Both the position numbers and the translations under genes were made by a program. This document shows, piece after piece, positions 16,039-22,576 of a DNA stretch of 33,467 nt (its first letter is position 1; each line of letters starts with the position of its first letter). The notes below the pieces were generated by a model. The model had not been told where the DNA came from, did not search any database, and saw only the letters and a program-made list of their open reading frames with translations. This DNA is from a bacterium (GTDB taxonomy: Bacteria > Acidobacteriota > Thermoanaerobaculia > Multivoradales > JAHEKO01). Location: the NCBI GenBank assembly GCA_024224155.1, contig JAAENP010000505.1:1-33467 (forward strand), read 5' to 3'.

Positions 16039-18096
16039 GTGGCACCCGGCCTCAGAAACACGCTCTTCGCCCTGGGCCTGATCGCGCTGGCACTGCTGCT
16101 TTGGGCCGGAATCTATGAAAGCTGGTCCGCCAGCCACGATCTGGGATTCTCCTGGCGCGCGGTCCTGTTCGTCCTCTTGTTCTTGTCGGGCGTGCTGTCA
16201 TGGGGCGTCGTTCCCGTCCTGGTTGCTCCCGCCGCACGGGAGGTGTGGAACGTTCCGGTCACCCTGTTGGTAGGAACCTCTTTGGTCGGCGTCTGGCTCC
16301 TGGCGCTCAGCTTTCTGTTGCCCATCACACCCCTGACCGCTCTTGTGGCGCTGTGTGCCGTCGGAGGGGCGCTGGTCTGGCTGTCGGCCCGCCGAGGAGC
16401 GTTTGGCCGGCTTCGAGCTGCGCACGGAGTCTCACCGGAGTGCCTCATCGCGGTGGTAGTGGGACTCCTCGCGGCCACCCTCTGGTCATGGGGACACCTT
16501 CAAGCCTTCGTGGAGACCGGAGGCGATGTTGCCTATGGGCCCTTTACCGACTCCCTCGGAAACGCCCGCATCGTCGCCCTCTTCGGAACCGACCAGCTGC
16601 CGCAGGTCCTCGGCCACCCCGATCTCGCCGGCGTCCCCCCCGGCTTCTACCACTACGGCACATACGCGGTGGCGGGTGCCTTCTCCGCGATCACCGAGTC
16701 TCCAGCGCTGACCGCCATCGACGCGTTCGCCATGCCGTGGGGTGTTCTCATGCTCGCCCTCGCGGCCTTCGCCCTGGGAGACTACTGGTGGGGTCCCCGT
16801 GGCGGCCTGGCAGCCTTGGCCGGCGCGGTTCTCCTGCCGGATGCGTCCTATTACGGTTTCAAGAACACCTTCCTCAGCTACCACTGGCTGATGCAAACGA
16901 GCCCGTCGCTGTCGTGGGGACTGGCGATCGGCGCGTGCTCGGTGCTCGTGGCCGACAGGGCCTGCCGCCGAGCGGATCTCCGCATGCTCTCCATTGCTGC
17001 GCTGCTCGCGCTCATCGCTCTCCTGTTCAAGGCGCAGCTGGCCGCTCTACTCGTCCCGTCCCTCCTGCTCTGGGTCGTGTTTTCGTTCTCCGGCCTGAGA
17101 ACGCGCGTTCGCCTTGCCTGGTTGGGTATGGGGGCGGGAGCATTCGTGCTCCTAGCCGGAGCGGCGAGTCAACTGAGACGCGCTCCAAGGACCGGGCTCA
17201 GTCAAGACTGGGCCTTTGGCTACCTGAGCTTTCTCACCACCACGGTGGACGGCGAGGTCCGGCGCGAGTTGTGGCAACAGATTCTCGCTTCCGAGTGGCT
17301 CGTCCCGAGAATCGGCATGATTGTCGTCGCGTGTTTCGGCATTCTGCCGCTCATCTATCTGACGGCGCTGGTGGTGCAACGGCGCAGGAGAGAGCTCAAG
17401 CCGAGCGACCTCTTTCCGCTGACTCTCTTCTCGGGCTATCTACTGATCGTCTTCGGCCTGGCAGAGAACACCAATGGACCCGGCCGCTTCGAGCTTCATC
17501 ATCGGCCTTTCGTCCTGGTCTACTTCTATGTAGCGGTCTGGTGTATCGGCTGGCTTGGCGTCCAGCTCACCGAACGGCGCTCTTCGCCCCGGAGCCGATA
17601 CCTCCGAACCCTCGGGATGTATGCCGTCGTGCCCCTGCTCGCTTTCCCTCTTCTGCTCGGGGCACAGGTTCAAGGTCAGCGGCTGCCGTTCTCGAACTAC
17701 TACATGTACACGCCCTTGCCGCGTGCCTTCCTGACCTGCGTGGACTACATCCGCTCGGCATCCAGTCGCACGGACGTCGTGCAGATCTCGACCACGGACC
17801 CCAAAGGCGTCTTCGGCGCCTTGAGCGAACGAACCGCATACTTGGCGAGGCCGAAGATCAAAGCGCGGCAGTTCGAGAGCGCCTCGGTGGCCAGTAGTCG
17901 CGCCAAGGATCTCGCGAATCTGGCAGCAACCCACGAGCTGGTCGCGTTTCAGGCTCAGATCGCGCGCCTTCCGATCCGATGGTTCATGCTGGTGCCGCGT
18001 CACCAGCCCGGATGGCCGCCCGAAGTGCTCGCCAACCCCACCCGCGAGTGCGACGGCTACCGGGTCTACGACTTCGATACGTGGCGCGCACCGTAG
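16039..18096 (+). CDS. Large polytopic membrane protein, unrecognised, GT-C-like layout
   Basis: 685 residues, GTG start at 16039 with AAAGGA about 11 nt upstream. I do not recognise the family. By eye there are about 12-14 hydrophobic segments up to around residue 560, then a soluble tail of about 120 residues. A first large non-membrane loop after about residue 155 contains ETGGDVAYGPFTDS (acidic D163, D171) and PPGFYHYGTYA (200-210). Acidic residues in a large early loop followed by many helices and a C-terminal extracytoplasmic domain is the general plan of GT-C glycosyltransferases (PMT/ArnT-like), which use polyprenyl-phosphate sugars. That role is inferred from layout only. It follows the LPG-synthase-TM gene by 7 nt and ends in a strong hairpin. 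Confidence 0.8.
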   Translation: MAPGLRNTLFALGLIALALLLWAGIYESWSASHDLGFSWRAVLFVLLFLSGVLSWGVVPVLVAPAAREVWNVPVTLLVGTSLVGVWLLALSFLLPITPLTALVALCAVGGALVWLSARRGAFGRLRAAHGVSPECLIAVVVGLLAATLWSWGHLQAFVETGGDVAYGPFTDSLGNARIVALFGTDQLPQVLGHPDLAGVPPGFYHYGTYAVAGAFSAITESPALTAIDAFAMPWGVLMLALAAFALGDYWWGPRGGLAALAGAVLLPDASYYGFKNTFLSYHWLMQTSPSLSWGLAIGACSVLVADRACRRADLRMLSIAALLALIALLFKAQLAALLVPSLLLWVVFSFSGLRTRVRLAWLGMGAGAFVLLAGAASQLRRAPRTGLSQDWAFGYLSFLTTTVDGEVRRELWQQILASEWLVPRIGMIVVACFGILPLIYLTALVVQRRRRELKPSDLFPLTLFSGYLLIVFGLAENTNGPGRFELHHRPFVLVYFYVAVWCIGWLGVQLTERRSSPRSRYLRTLGMYAVVPLLAFPLLLGAQVQGQRLPFSNYYMYTPLPRAFLTCVDYIRSASSRTDVVQISTTDPKGVFGALSERTAYLARPKIKARQFESASVASSRAKDLANLAATHELVAFQAQIARLPIRWFMLVPRHQPGWPPEVLANPTRECDGYRVYDFDTWRAP

Positions 18097-18104
18097 GTGC
18101 GCGC
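18084..18104. terminator. Strong 9-bp GC hairpin spanning the stop codon
   Basis: GCGCGCACC (18084-18092) pairs perfectly with GGTGCGCGC (18096-18104) around a 3-nt loop. The TAG stop of the membrane protein gene (18094-18096) lies in the loop and the first base of the right arm. It is located 17 nt before the convergent epimerase stop (18121). It lacks a U-tract on the plus strand, so function as an intrinsic terminator is uncertain; it could serve as a bidirectional 3'-end barrier. Confidence 0.5.
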
Positions 18105-18120
18105 GCGCCTTCGAAAAGCT

Positions 18121-19260
18121 TCAGACCGGCTCTCGCCAGACGTTCGCTCTCACGTAGTCAACATAGCTGAGAACGATCCGCACGACTTTCGCCGAGACGC
18201 TGTCCGGCTTGTAGTCATCGACCACTCCGAATCGCCGCTCGGCGCGGGAATGGTGCGCGGTGACGATGTCGATGGCCTGGAGCACCCGTTCGCTTCCGAG
18301 TCCCGACATTACCAACGTCGCCTCGTCCATCCCCTCGGGACGTTCGTGCGCATCGCGCAGCGTCACCGCCGGCAGGTTCAGAATCGACGCCTCCTCGGTG
18401 AGCGAACCGCTGTCGCTCAGCACGCAGAACGCCTCCGTCTGAAGCTTGACGTAGTCCAGAAAACCGAGCGCCTTGAGGAACCGGATCTCCGGACGAGGGG
18501 TCATCCCCTCGAGTGACTCCAGCCGCTTGCGCGTGCGCGGGTGCGTCGAGAAGACGATCGGCTTGCCATACGCCTCGACGATGGCATTGAGTGTCTCGAG
18601 GAGACGTCGAAGCCGCGACGGCTCGTCGACGTTCTCTTCCCGATGTGCGCTCGCGATCAGAAAGCCGTCACGCTCGAGCTCGAGCTGCTTCAGGATGTCC
18701 GAGCCGTCGATCTTGTCGCGATAGTACGTGAGCACCTCGCTCATCGGCGAGCCGGTCTTGATGACGCGGTCGGGCGCGAGTCCCTCCGCCAGGAGATAGC
18801 GCCGGGCATGCTCGGTATAGGTCAAATTGACGTCGCTCAGATGATCGATCAGCCGGCGGTTGATCTCTTCCGGCACCCTCTCGTCGAACGAGCGATTCCC
18901 GGCTTCCATGTGGAAGATCGGGATCTTGCGACGCTTGGCAGAGTAGGCGGCCAGACAGCTGTTGGTGTCGCCCAGAACCAGCATCGCCTCGGGCTCCTCC
19001 GCCCCGAGCACCTGGTCGGAGGCCTCGATCACCCGCCCGACGGTCGCCGCCGCGGTCTCGCCCGCCGCTTCCAGAAACCGATCGGGCTTGCGAATCTCGA
19101 GCTGCTCGAAGAAGACGCCGTTGAGCTCGTAGTCGTAGTTCTGTCCCGTGTGAACGAGAACGTGATCCGTCCGGCGGTCGAGCTCGGCGATCACCCGCGA
19201 GAGCTTGATCAACTCCGGCCGCGTCCCGACAAACGTGGCTACCTTCAAGCGGCTGGTCAT
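18121..19260 (-). CDS. UDP-N-acetylglucosamine 2-epimerase family, WbjD/FnlC/WbvD-like
   Basis: Non-hydrolysing 2-epimerase with GT-B fold, 379 residues, ATG start. FVGTRPELIKL (10-20), GDTNSCLAAY (97-106), HMEAGNRSFDERVPEEINR (117-135), SAHREENVD and LSDSGSLTEEA are visible. The HMEAGNRSFDE form and the DYKPDSVSAKVVRIVLSYVDYV ending are characteristic of the subgroup acting on UDP-2-acetamido-2,6-dideoxy-L-hexoses (FnlC, WbjD, CapG, WbvD) rather than of WecB itself. Third gene of a compact set after a reductase (20378-21268) and a dehydratase (19305-20366), 44 nt downstream of the latter. Predicted step: C2 inversion of the L-sugar, giving UDP-L-QuiNAc or UDP-L-FucNAc. Which one depends on the reductase. 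Confidence 0.9.
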   Translation of the reverse strand: MTSRLKVATFVGTRPELIKLSRVIAELDRRTDHVLVHTGQNYDYELNGVFFEQLEIRKPDRFLEAAGETAAATVGRVIEASDQVLGAEEPEAMLVLGDTNSCLAAYSAKRRKIPIFHMEAGNRSFDERVPEEINRRLIDHLSDVNLTYTEHARRYLLAEGLAPDRVIKTGSPMSEVLTYYRDKIDGSDILKQLELERDGFLIASAHREENVDEPSRLRRLLETLNAIVEAYGKPIVFSTHPRTRKRLESLEGMTPRPEIRFLKALGFLDYVKLQTEAFCVLSDSGSLTEEASILNLPAVTLRDAHERPEGMDEATLVMSGLGSERVLQAIDIVTAHHSRAERRFGVVDDYKPDSVSAKVVRIVLSYVDYVRANVWREPV

Positions 19261-19304
19261 GACCTCGAATGCTCAATCGGCGCGCGCTTGCACGGCGCCA
19301 TGGC

Positions 19305-20366
19305 CTAGCTCAGAACCTTCTCGCTTTCGACCGTGACCTGGTCCGGAAGTAGCCCGTGCCGATCGAGGAGCTCGACCGTGCCGTCGAGATCCAGAAGGTC
19401 GTCGTTGGAGCTGTACTCCCGCTCCAGTGCCAGATCGGGCTCCTCGTCTCCGCGCAGCTCCGGCAGCAGCGGCAAAATCACGTAGTAGTCGCCCCGACGC
19501 ACGACGTGGTGACACTCCTCCTCCGAAACCAGCACCTCGGCTAGCTTCTCGCCCGGCCGAACGCCGATGAGCTTGGTCTCGATGCTCCGTGATCCGATCA
19601 TCGCCCTGGCGATGTCGGTCACCCGGGCCGCCCTCACGATCGGTATGTAGGTCTCGCCCGACCGCGCCTCCCTAACCGCCTGAAACACGACGTTCACGGC
19701 GTCGTCGAGACTCAGAAGGAACCGGGTCATGTTCGGGCTGGTCAGGGTTACCGGGCCACCCGCCCGAATCTGCTCATCGAACAACGGCACCACCGAGCCC
19801 CGCGAAGACAGAACGTTGCCGTAGCGCACACACACGAAACGCGTCGACGGGATCAGGATATTGGCGGCCAGAAGGATCCGCTCTTGAATGGCCTTGGTCA
19901 TGCCCATGACGTTCACCGGCTTGCATGCCTTGTCGGTGCTGATGCCGATGACGGTCTCCACCGGGTAGCCGTTCTCACGAATGGCGCGGACGATGTTCTC
20001 CGGCCCCTGGCAGTTTGTGGCCACGGCCTGGCCCGGAAAGTACTCGCATGTCGGAACCTGCTTGAGGGCCGCGGCGTTGGCCACGATGTCGACGTCGCGA
20101 ATCGCCGAGCAGACGTCCGCGTAGCTGCGGACGTCGCCGATCCGGAACTCGAGGACCTGCTCGAAGTTGTGGTAGATCACCTCATCGGTGGTGACCTTAC
20201 GGTTCATGTAGTCCACCCGCATCGCGTGCTGTTTGGCCTCGTCGCGCGACATGACGATGATCTTGCGCGGCGTGCCGAGCTCGCCGGTCAACATCCGCCG
20301 CACGAGCACCTGCCCCAGAGAGCCGGTCCCTCCGGTCACCAATATCGCTTTACCATCGAGAATCAC
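19305..20366 (-). CDS. UDP-GlcNAc 4,6-dehydratase/5-epimerase-like SDR (WbjB/FnlA/WbvB family)
   Basis: Extended SDR of the polysaccharide-biosynthesis (CapD/FlaA1) type, 353 residues from GTG 20366. The NAD loop TGGTGSLG is at 11-18. DIVANAAALKQVP matches the family's substrate loop. The active site has STDK (143-146) and the MxxxK pair M154/K158 in NVMGMTKA, where these dehydratases carry Met instead of the usual Tyr. In this pathway it would convert UDP-GlcNAc to the 4-keto-6-deoxy-L-sugar. A start at GTG 20390 is also open and would overlap the upstream reductase by 13 nt, but a clear AGGAGA site 7 nt before GTG 20366 decides in favour of the shorter form. The residue run between strands 2 and 3 (KVTTDEVIYHNFEQVLEF) is longer than I recall for WbjB. 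Confidence 0.88.
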   Translation of the reverse strand: MILDGKAILVTGGTGSLGQVLVRRMLTGELGTPRKIIVMSRDEAKQHAMRVDYMNRKVTTDEVIYHNFEQVLEFRIGDVRSYADVCSAIRDVDIVANAAALKQVPTCEYFPGQAVATNCQGPENIVRAIRENGYPVETVIGISTDKACKPVNVMGMTKAIQERILLAANILIPSTRFVCVRYGNVLSSRGSVVPLFDEQIRAGGPVTLTSPNMTRFLLSLDDAVNVVFQAVREARSGETYIPIVRAARVTDIARAMIGSRSIETKLIGVRPGEKLAEVLVSEEECHHVVRRGDYYVILPLLPELRGDEEPDLALEREYSSNDDLLDLDGTVELLDRHGLLPDQVTVESEKVLS

Positions 20367-20373
20367 GTCTGCT

Positions 20374-20379
20374 TCTCCT
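20374..20379 (-). promoter_or_regulatory. Ribosome-binding site fixing the dehydratase start
   Basis: AGGAGA on the minus strand, 7 nt before GTG 20366 and overlapping the TAG stop of the reductase (20378-20380). It makes the more upstream GTG at 20390 unlikely and implies re-initiation straight after the reductase stop. Confidence 0.7.
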
Positions 20380-21268
20380 ACTGCTTCCACCTTTGGTATG
20401 GAGTCGGATCCTCATACATGCGCGAGATCATCTCCCGCCAACTCGGAGCCACGAAGCCTGTCGCCTCGGCGAACGAGTCCATGATCAAGCTGCGATCGCT
20501 GATTGGCTCTTCCGCTCGGCGGATATCGATATCGAGATCGTAGATTTCCCGAACCAGCATCAAGAGATCATACTTGCTGATCGGTTCACTCGCCACCTGG
20601 TGAACACCGGTCAATCCCGGATCCCGATCCACGATCCGCCTGATCACTCCGGCCAGCTCGAGCGACGTCAGGCCCGAGTAGATAACTCTCGCAAACCCGC
20701 TGACAGCTCCGCCCTGCTGAGCCAGAAACCACTCGATCAAGCCGTGAGTGTTTGCCTTGAGCTCGCGACCGATAAAGGACGTTCGCAGGGTCACGGCGTG
20801 GGTTTCGGCCGGCAGCGTTTCTCCGAGCGCCTTGCTGCGCCCGTAGAAGTCACGCGCGTTCGGCAGGTCGGATTCCGTGTACGCCCCTCGTTGGCCGTCG
20901 AACACGCAGTCCGTGCTGATGTGAATCAAGCGGGCCCCGATATCGGCACAAAGCCGTCCGAGGCGGTGCGGTAGCAGCGAGTTGACCGCCACTCCCAGAA
21001 CGGGGTCGTCCGCCTCCTCCAGTTGCTTCACCAGGCCGACACAGTTGACGACAAACTCGGGCCGGACCTCTCGAAGCACGCCGGCCAGATGTTCTTCTTC
21101 CAGGACGTCCACACCACCGACGAGCGAGACGCCGGTCAACACTTGCGAATACTCTTCGTAGTCGACCACCGGCTTCCTGACCAGCCCCACGACCTCGTGC
21201 CCAGCCAGGACCTGACACAGTTTGTGCCCCAACATCCCTCCCGCGCCGACGACCGTTACCCTGCTCAC
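20378..21268 (-). CDS. RmlD-like nucleotide-sugar reductase (WbvR-type), SDR
   Basis: NAD(P)H-dependent reductase of the dTDP-4-dehydrorhamnose reductase (RmlD) family, 296 residues from GTG 21268. The start is chosen because AGGA lies 7 nt upstream; a TTG three bases earlier is the alternative. With numbering from that TTG, GAGGMLG (9-15) is the cofactor loop, STDCVFDG begins at 119, and YGRSK gives Y143 and K147. It has no C-terminal cupin, unlike WbjC/CapF/FnlB reductases of the L-FucNAc pathway. A plain RmlD-like reductase next to a WbjB-like dehydratase and WbjD-like epimerase is the arrangement known for UDP-L-RhaNAc/UDP-L-QuiNAc synthesis. It is first in the three-gene unit. Confidence 0.87.
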   Translation of the reverse strand: MSRVTVVGAGGMLGHKLCQVLAGHEVVGLVRKPVVDYEEYSQVLTGVSLVGGVDVLEEEHLAGVLREVRPEFVVNCVGLVKQLEEADDPVLGVAVNSLLPHRLGRLCADIGARLIHISTDCVFDGQRGAYTESDLPNARDFYGRSKALGETLPAETHAVTLRTSFIGRELKANTHGLIEWFLAQQGGAVSGFARVIYSGLTSLELAGVIRRIVDRDPGLTGVHQVASEPISKYDLLMLVREIYDLDIDIRRAEEPISDRSLIMDSFAEATGFVAPSWREMISRMYEDPTPYQRWKQ

Positions 21269-21375
21269 CAAAGAATCCTGACTAGAATCCGCTAGCTTAG
21301 GGCTTTGCCGCCTTGATGTCGACGCTCGTGGTCGCTTTTTCCTGTCACCGGTGGCTATCGTAATAGAATCCCGTC
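21269..21375. other. Divergent intergenic region with weak promoter candidates
   Basis: 107 bases between the divergent reductase and WecA-type genes. On the plus strand, CTGTCA (21342-21347) and TAGAAT (21364-21369) are spaced 16 nt and match the -35 and -10 consensus in four and five of six positions. The implied transcript would start at or just before the WecA ATG, so the message would be nearly leaderless. The octamer TAGAATCC occurs twice (21283-21290 and 21364-21371). Confidence 0.35.
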
Positions 21376-22572
21376 ATGGATTGGTTGCGTGCGGCGGTGC
21401 CGGCCCTCCTGGCGGGGGTATTTACCTTGGCGCTGACTCCCCTGGCTGTGAGACTGGCCGTTCATTTCAGAGCCGTTGACCCGCCGGGCGGCCGCAAGCG
21501 TCATGCTCAGCCAATGCCCCGCCTCGGAGGCATTGCCATAGCTGGTGGAATTGTTTTTTCCTTGGGACTCAGTCTGGCGTTTCTCTCCGAGGATCGTTTC
21601 GGCGGCCTGTCGGCTCAGGAGATGATCTGGTTCGGAATCGCCGCGCTCATCATTTTCGCCCTGGGTCTGACGGATGATCTCGTGCCCCTTGGGCCGTTTA
21701 CCAAGCTCTTTTTTCAGCTCGTCGCGGCTTCGATCGTCGTTGCAATCGGCTGGCAGTTCACGGTGCTGCGATTGCCGTGGGAGGCGCGCTTTTCGGTCGA
21801 GGCTCTCGCCCCGGTTCTGTCGGTACTTTGGATTGTGGGCGTAACCAATGCGATCAACCTCATCGATGGTCTTGACGGCCTGGCCGCCGGAATCGTTGCG
21901 ATTATCTCGGCAAGCTTGCTGATCCTGGCCATTCTCCAAGGCCAGCCAGAGATCGTCATTGCCGCGAGCTGCACGGTGGGTGCATGTGTCGCGTTTCTGC
22001 GACACAACTGGCGGCCAGCGAAAATCTATATGGGTGATTCGGGTTCCCTCACTCTGGGCTTTATCCTCGCGGCGATGACCCTGAGGAGTTCCGCAAAGGC
22101 GTCCGCTACCGTGGCCATCCTGGTGCCGATCCTGGCACTCGGGTTGCCCGTCATCGATAGCCTCCTTGTGATGTGGTACCGATTCTTGCGCGGCCATCCA
22201 ACAATGGGTCGAATTGCCGGTCTATTCCACGGCGATCGCAAGCACTTGCACCATCTGCTTCTCGAAACACGGGTCGAACGAAACCGCGTCATGCTTACCC
22301 TCTACGGCTTGGTGCTCCTTTTCTGCTTGATGGCACTCGCTGTCGCCACCAGCGGCAACCTTCGGCTAGGGATCGCTTTCTTGGTCATCGAGTTCTCGGC
22401 CGTCCTGTTCATCCGTAAGGCCGGCCTCACCGCGGAGGCTCGACGCCTCGCCGACAGGCGCCTCGCGCAGTTGGACGCGAACGCGACCGGCGAGATTCCC
22501 ATCCTGGACAGTGCAGACCCACAGTCCCCGGCCAGGTCCAATCTCAAGGCGAAAGAACTAGCCACCAAGTAG
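21376..22572 (+). CDS. UDP-GlcNAc:undecaprenyl-phosphate GlcNAc-1-phosphate transferase family (WecA/TagO/MraY superfamily)
   Basis: Polytopic phosphoglycosyltransferase, 398 residues with about ten or eleven membrane helices, ATG start. It links a HexNAc-1-phosphate to undecaprenyl phosphate at the cytoplasmic membrane. Diagnostic motifs: PMPRLGGIAI (47-56), LGLTDDL (96-102), NLIDGLDGLAAG (161-172), MGDSGSLTLGF (219-229) and the HLHHLLL motif (290-296) that separates the WecA/TagO group from MraY. The C-terminal tail past about residue 350 is hydrophilic. It heads a plus-strand block of polymerase and flippase genes, starting 4 nt before the next one. With the PglC-like enzyme at 678-1334, this gives the locus two unrelated initiating enzymes. 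Confidence 0.93.
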   Translation: MDWLRAAVPALLAGVFTLALTPLAVRLAVHFRAVDPPGGRKRHAQPMPRLGGIAIAGGIVFSLGLSLAFLSEDRFGGLSAQEMIWFGIAALIIFALGLTDDLVPLGPFTKLFFQLVAASIVVAIGWQFTVLRLPWEARFSVEALAPVLSVLWIVGVTNAINLIDGLDGLAAGIVAIISASLLILAILQGQPEIVIAASCTVGACVAFLRHNWRPAKIYMGDSGSLTLGFILAAMTLRSSAKASATVAILVPILALGLPVIDSLLVMWYRFLRGHPTMGRIAGLFHGDRKHLHHLLLETRVERNRVMLTLYGLVLLFCLMALAVATSGNLRLGIAFLVIEFSAVLFIRKAGLTAEARRLADRRLAQLDANATGEIPILDSADPQSPARSNLKAKELATK

Positions 22573-22576
22573 CCCG

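Noticed and set aside
16200-17897. 565-codon open frame on the plus strand
   Set aside because: It lies wholly within the 685-residue membrane protein gene, which has coherent membrane segments; the alternative is Arg/Pro-rich with no domain.
18121-19260. Assignment as classical WecB (UDP-GlcNAc to UDP-ManNAc)
   Set aside because: The HMEAGNRSFDE motif, the C-terminal sequence and the dehydratase/reductase neighbours fit the WbjD/FnlC/WbvD subgroup better.
21364-21369. TAGAAT as a firm promoter of the WecA-type gene
   Set aside because: The -35 match is weak and the implied start of transcription coincides with the start codon; kept only as a low-confidence note.
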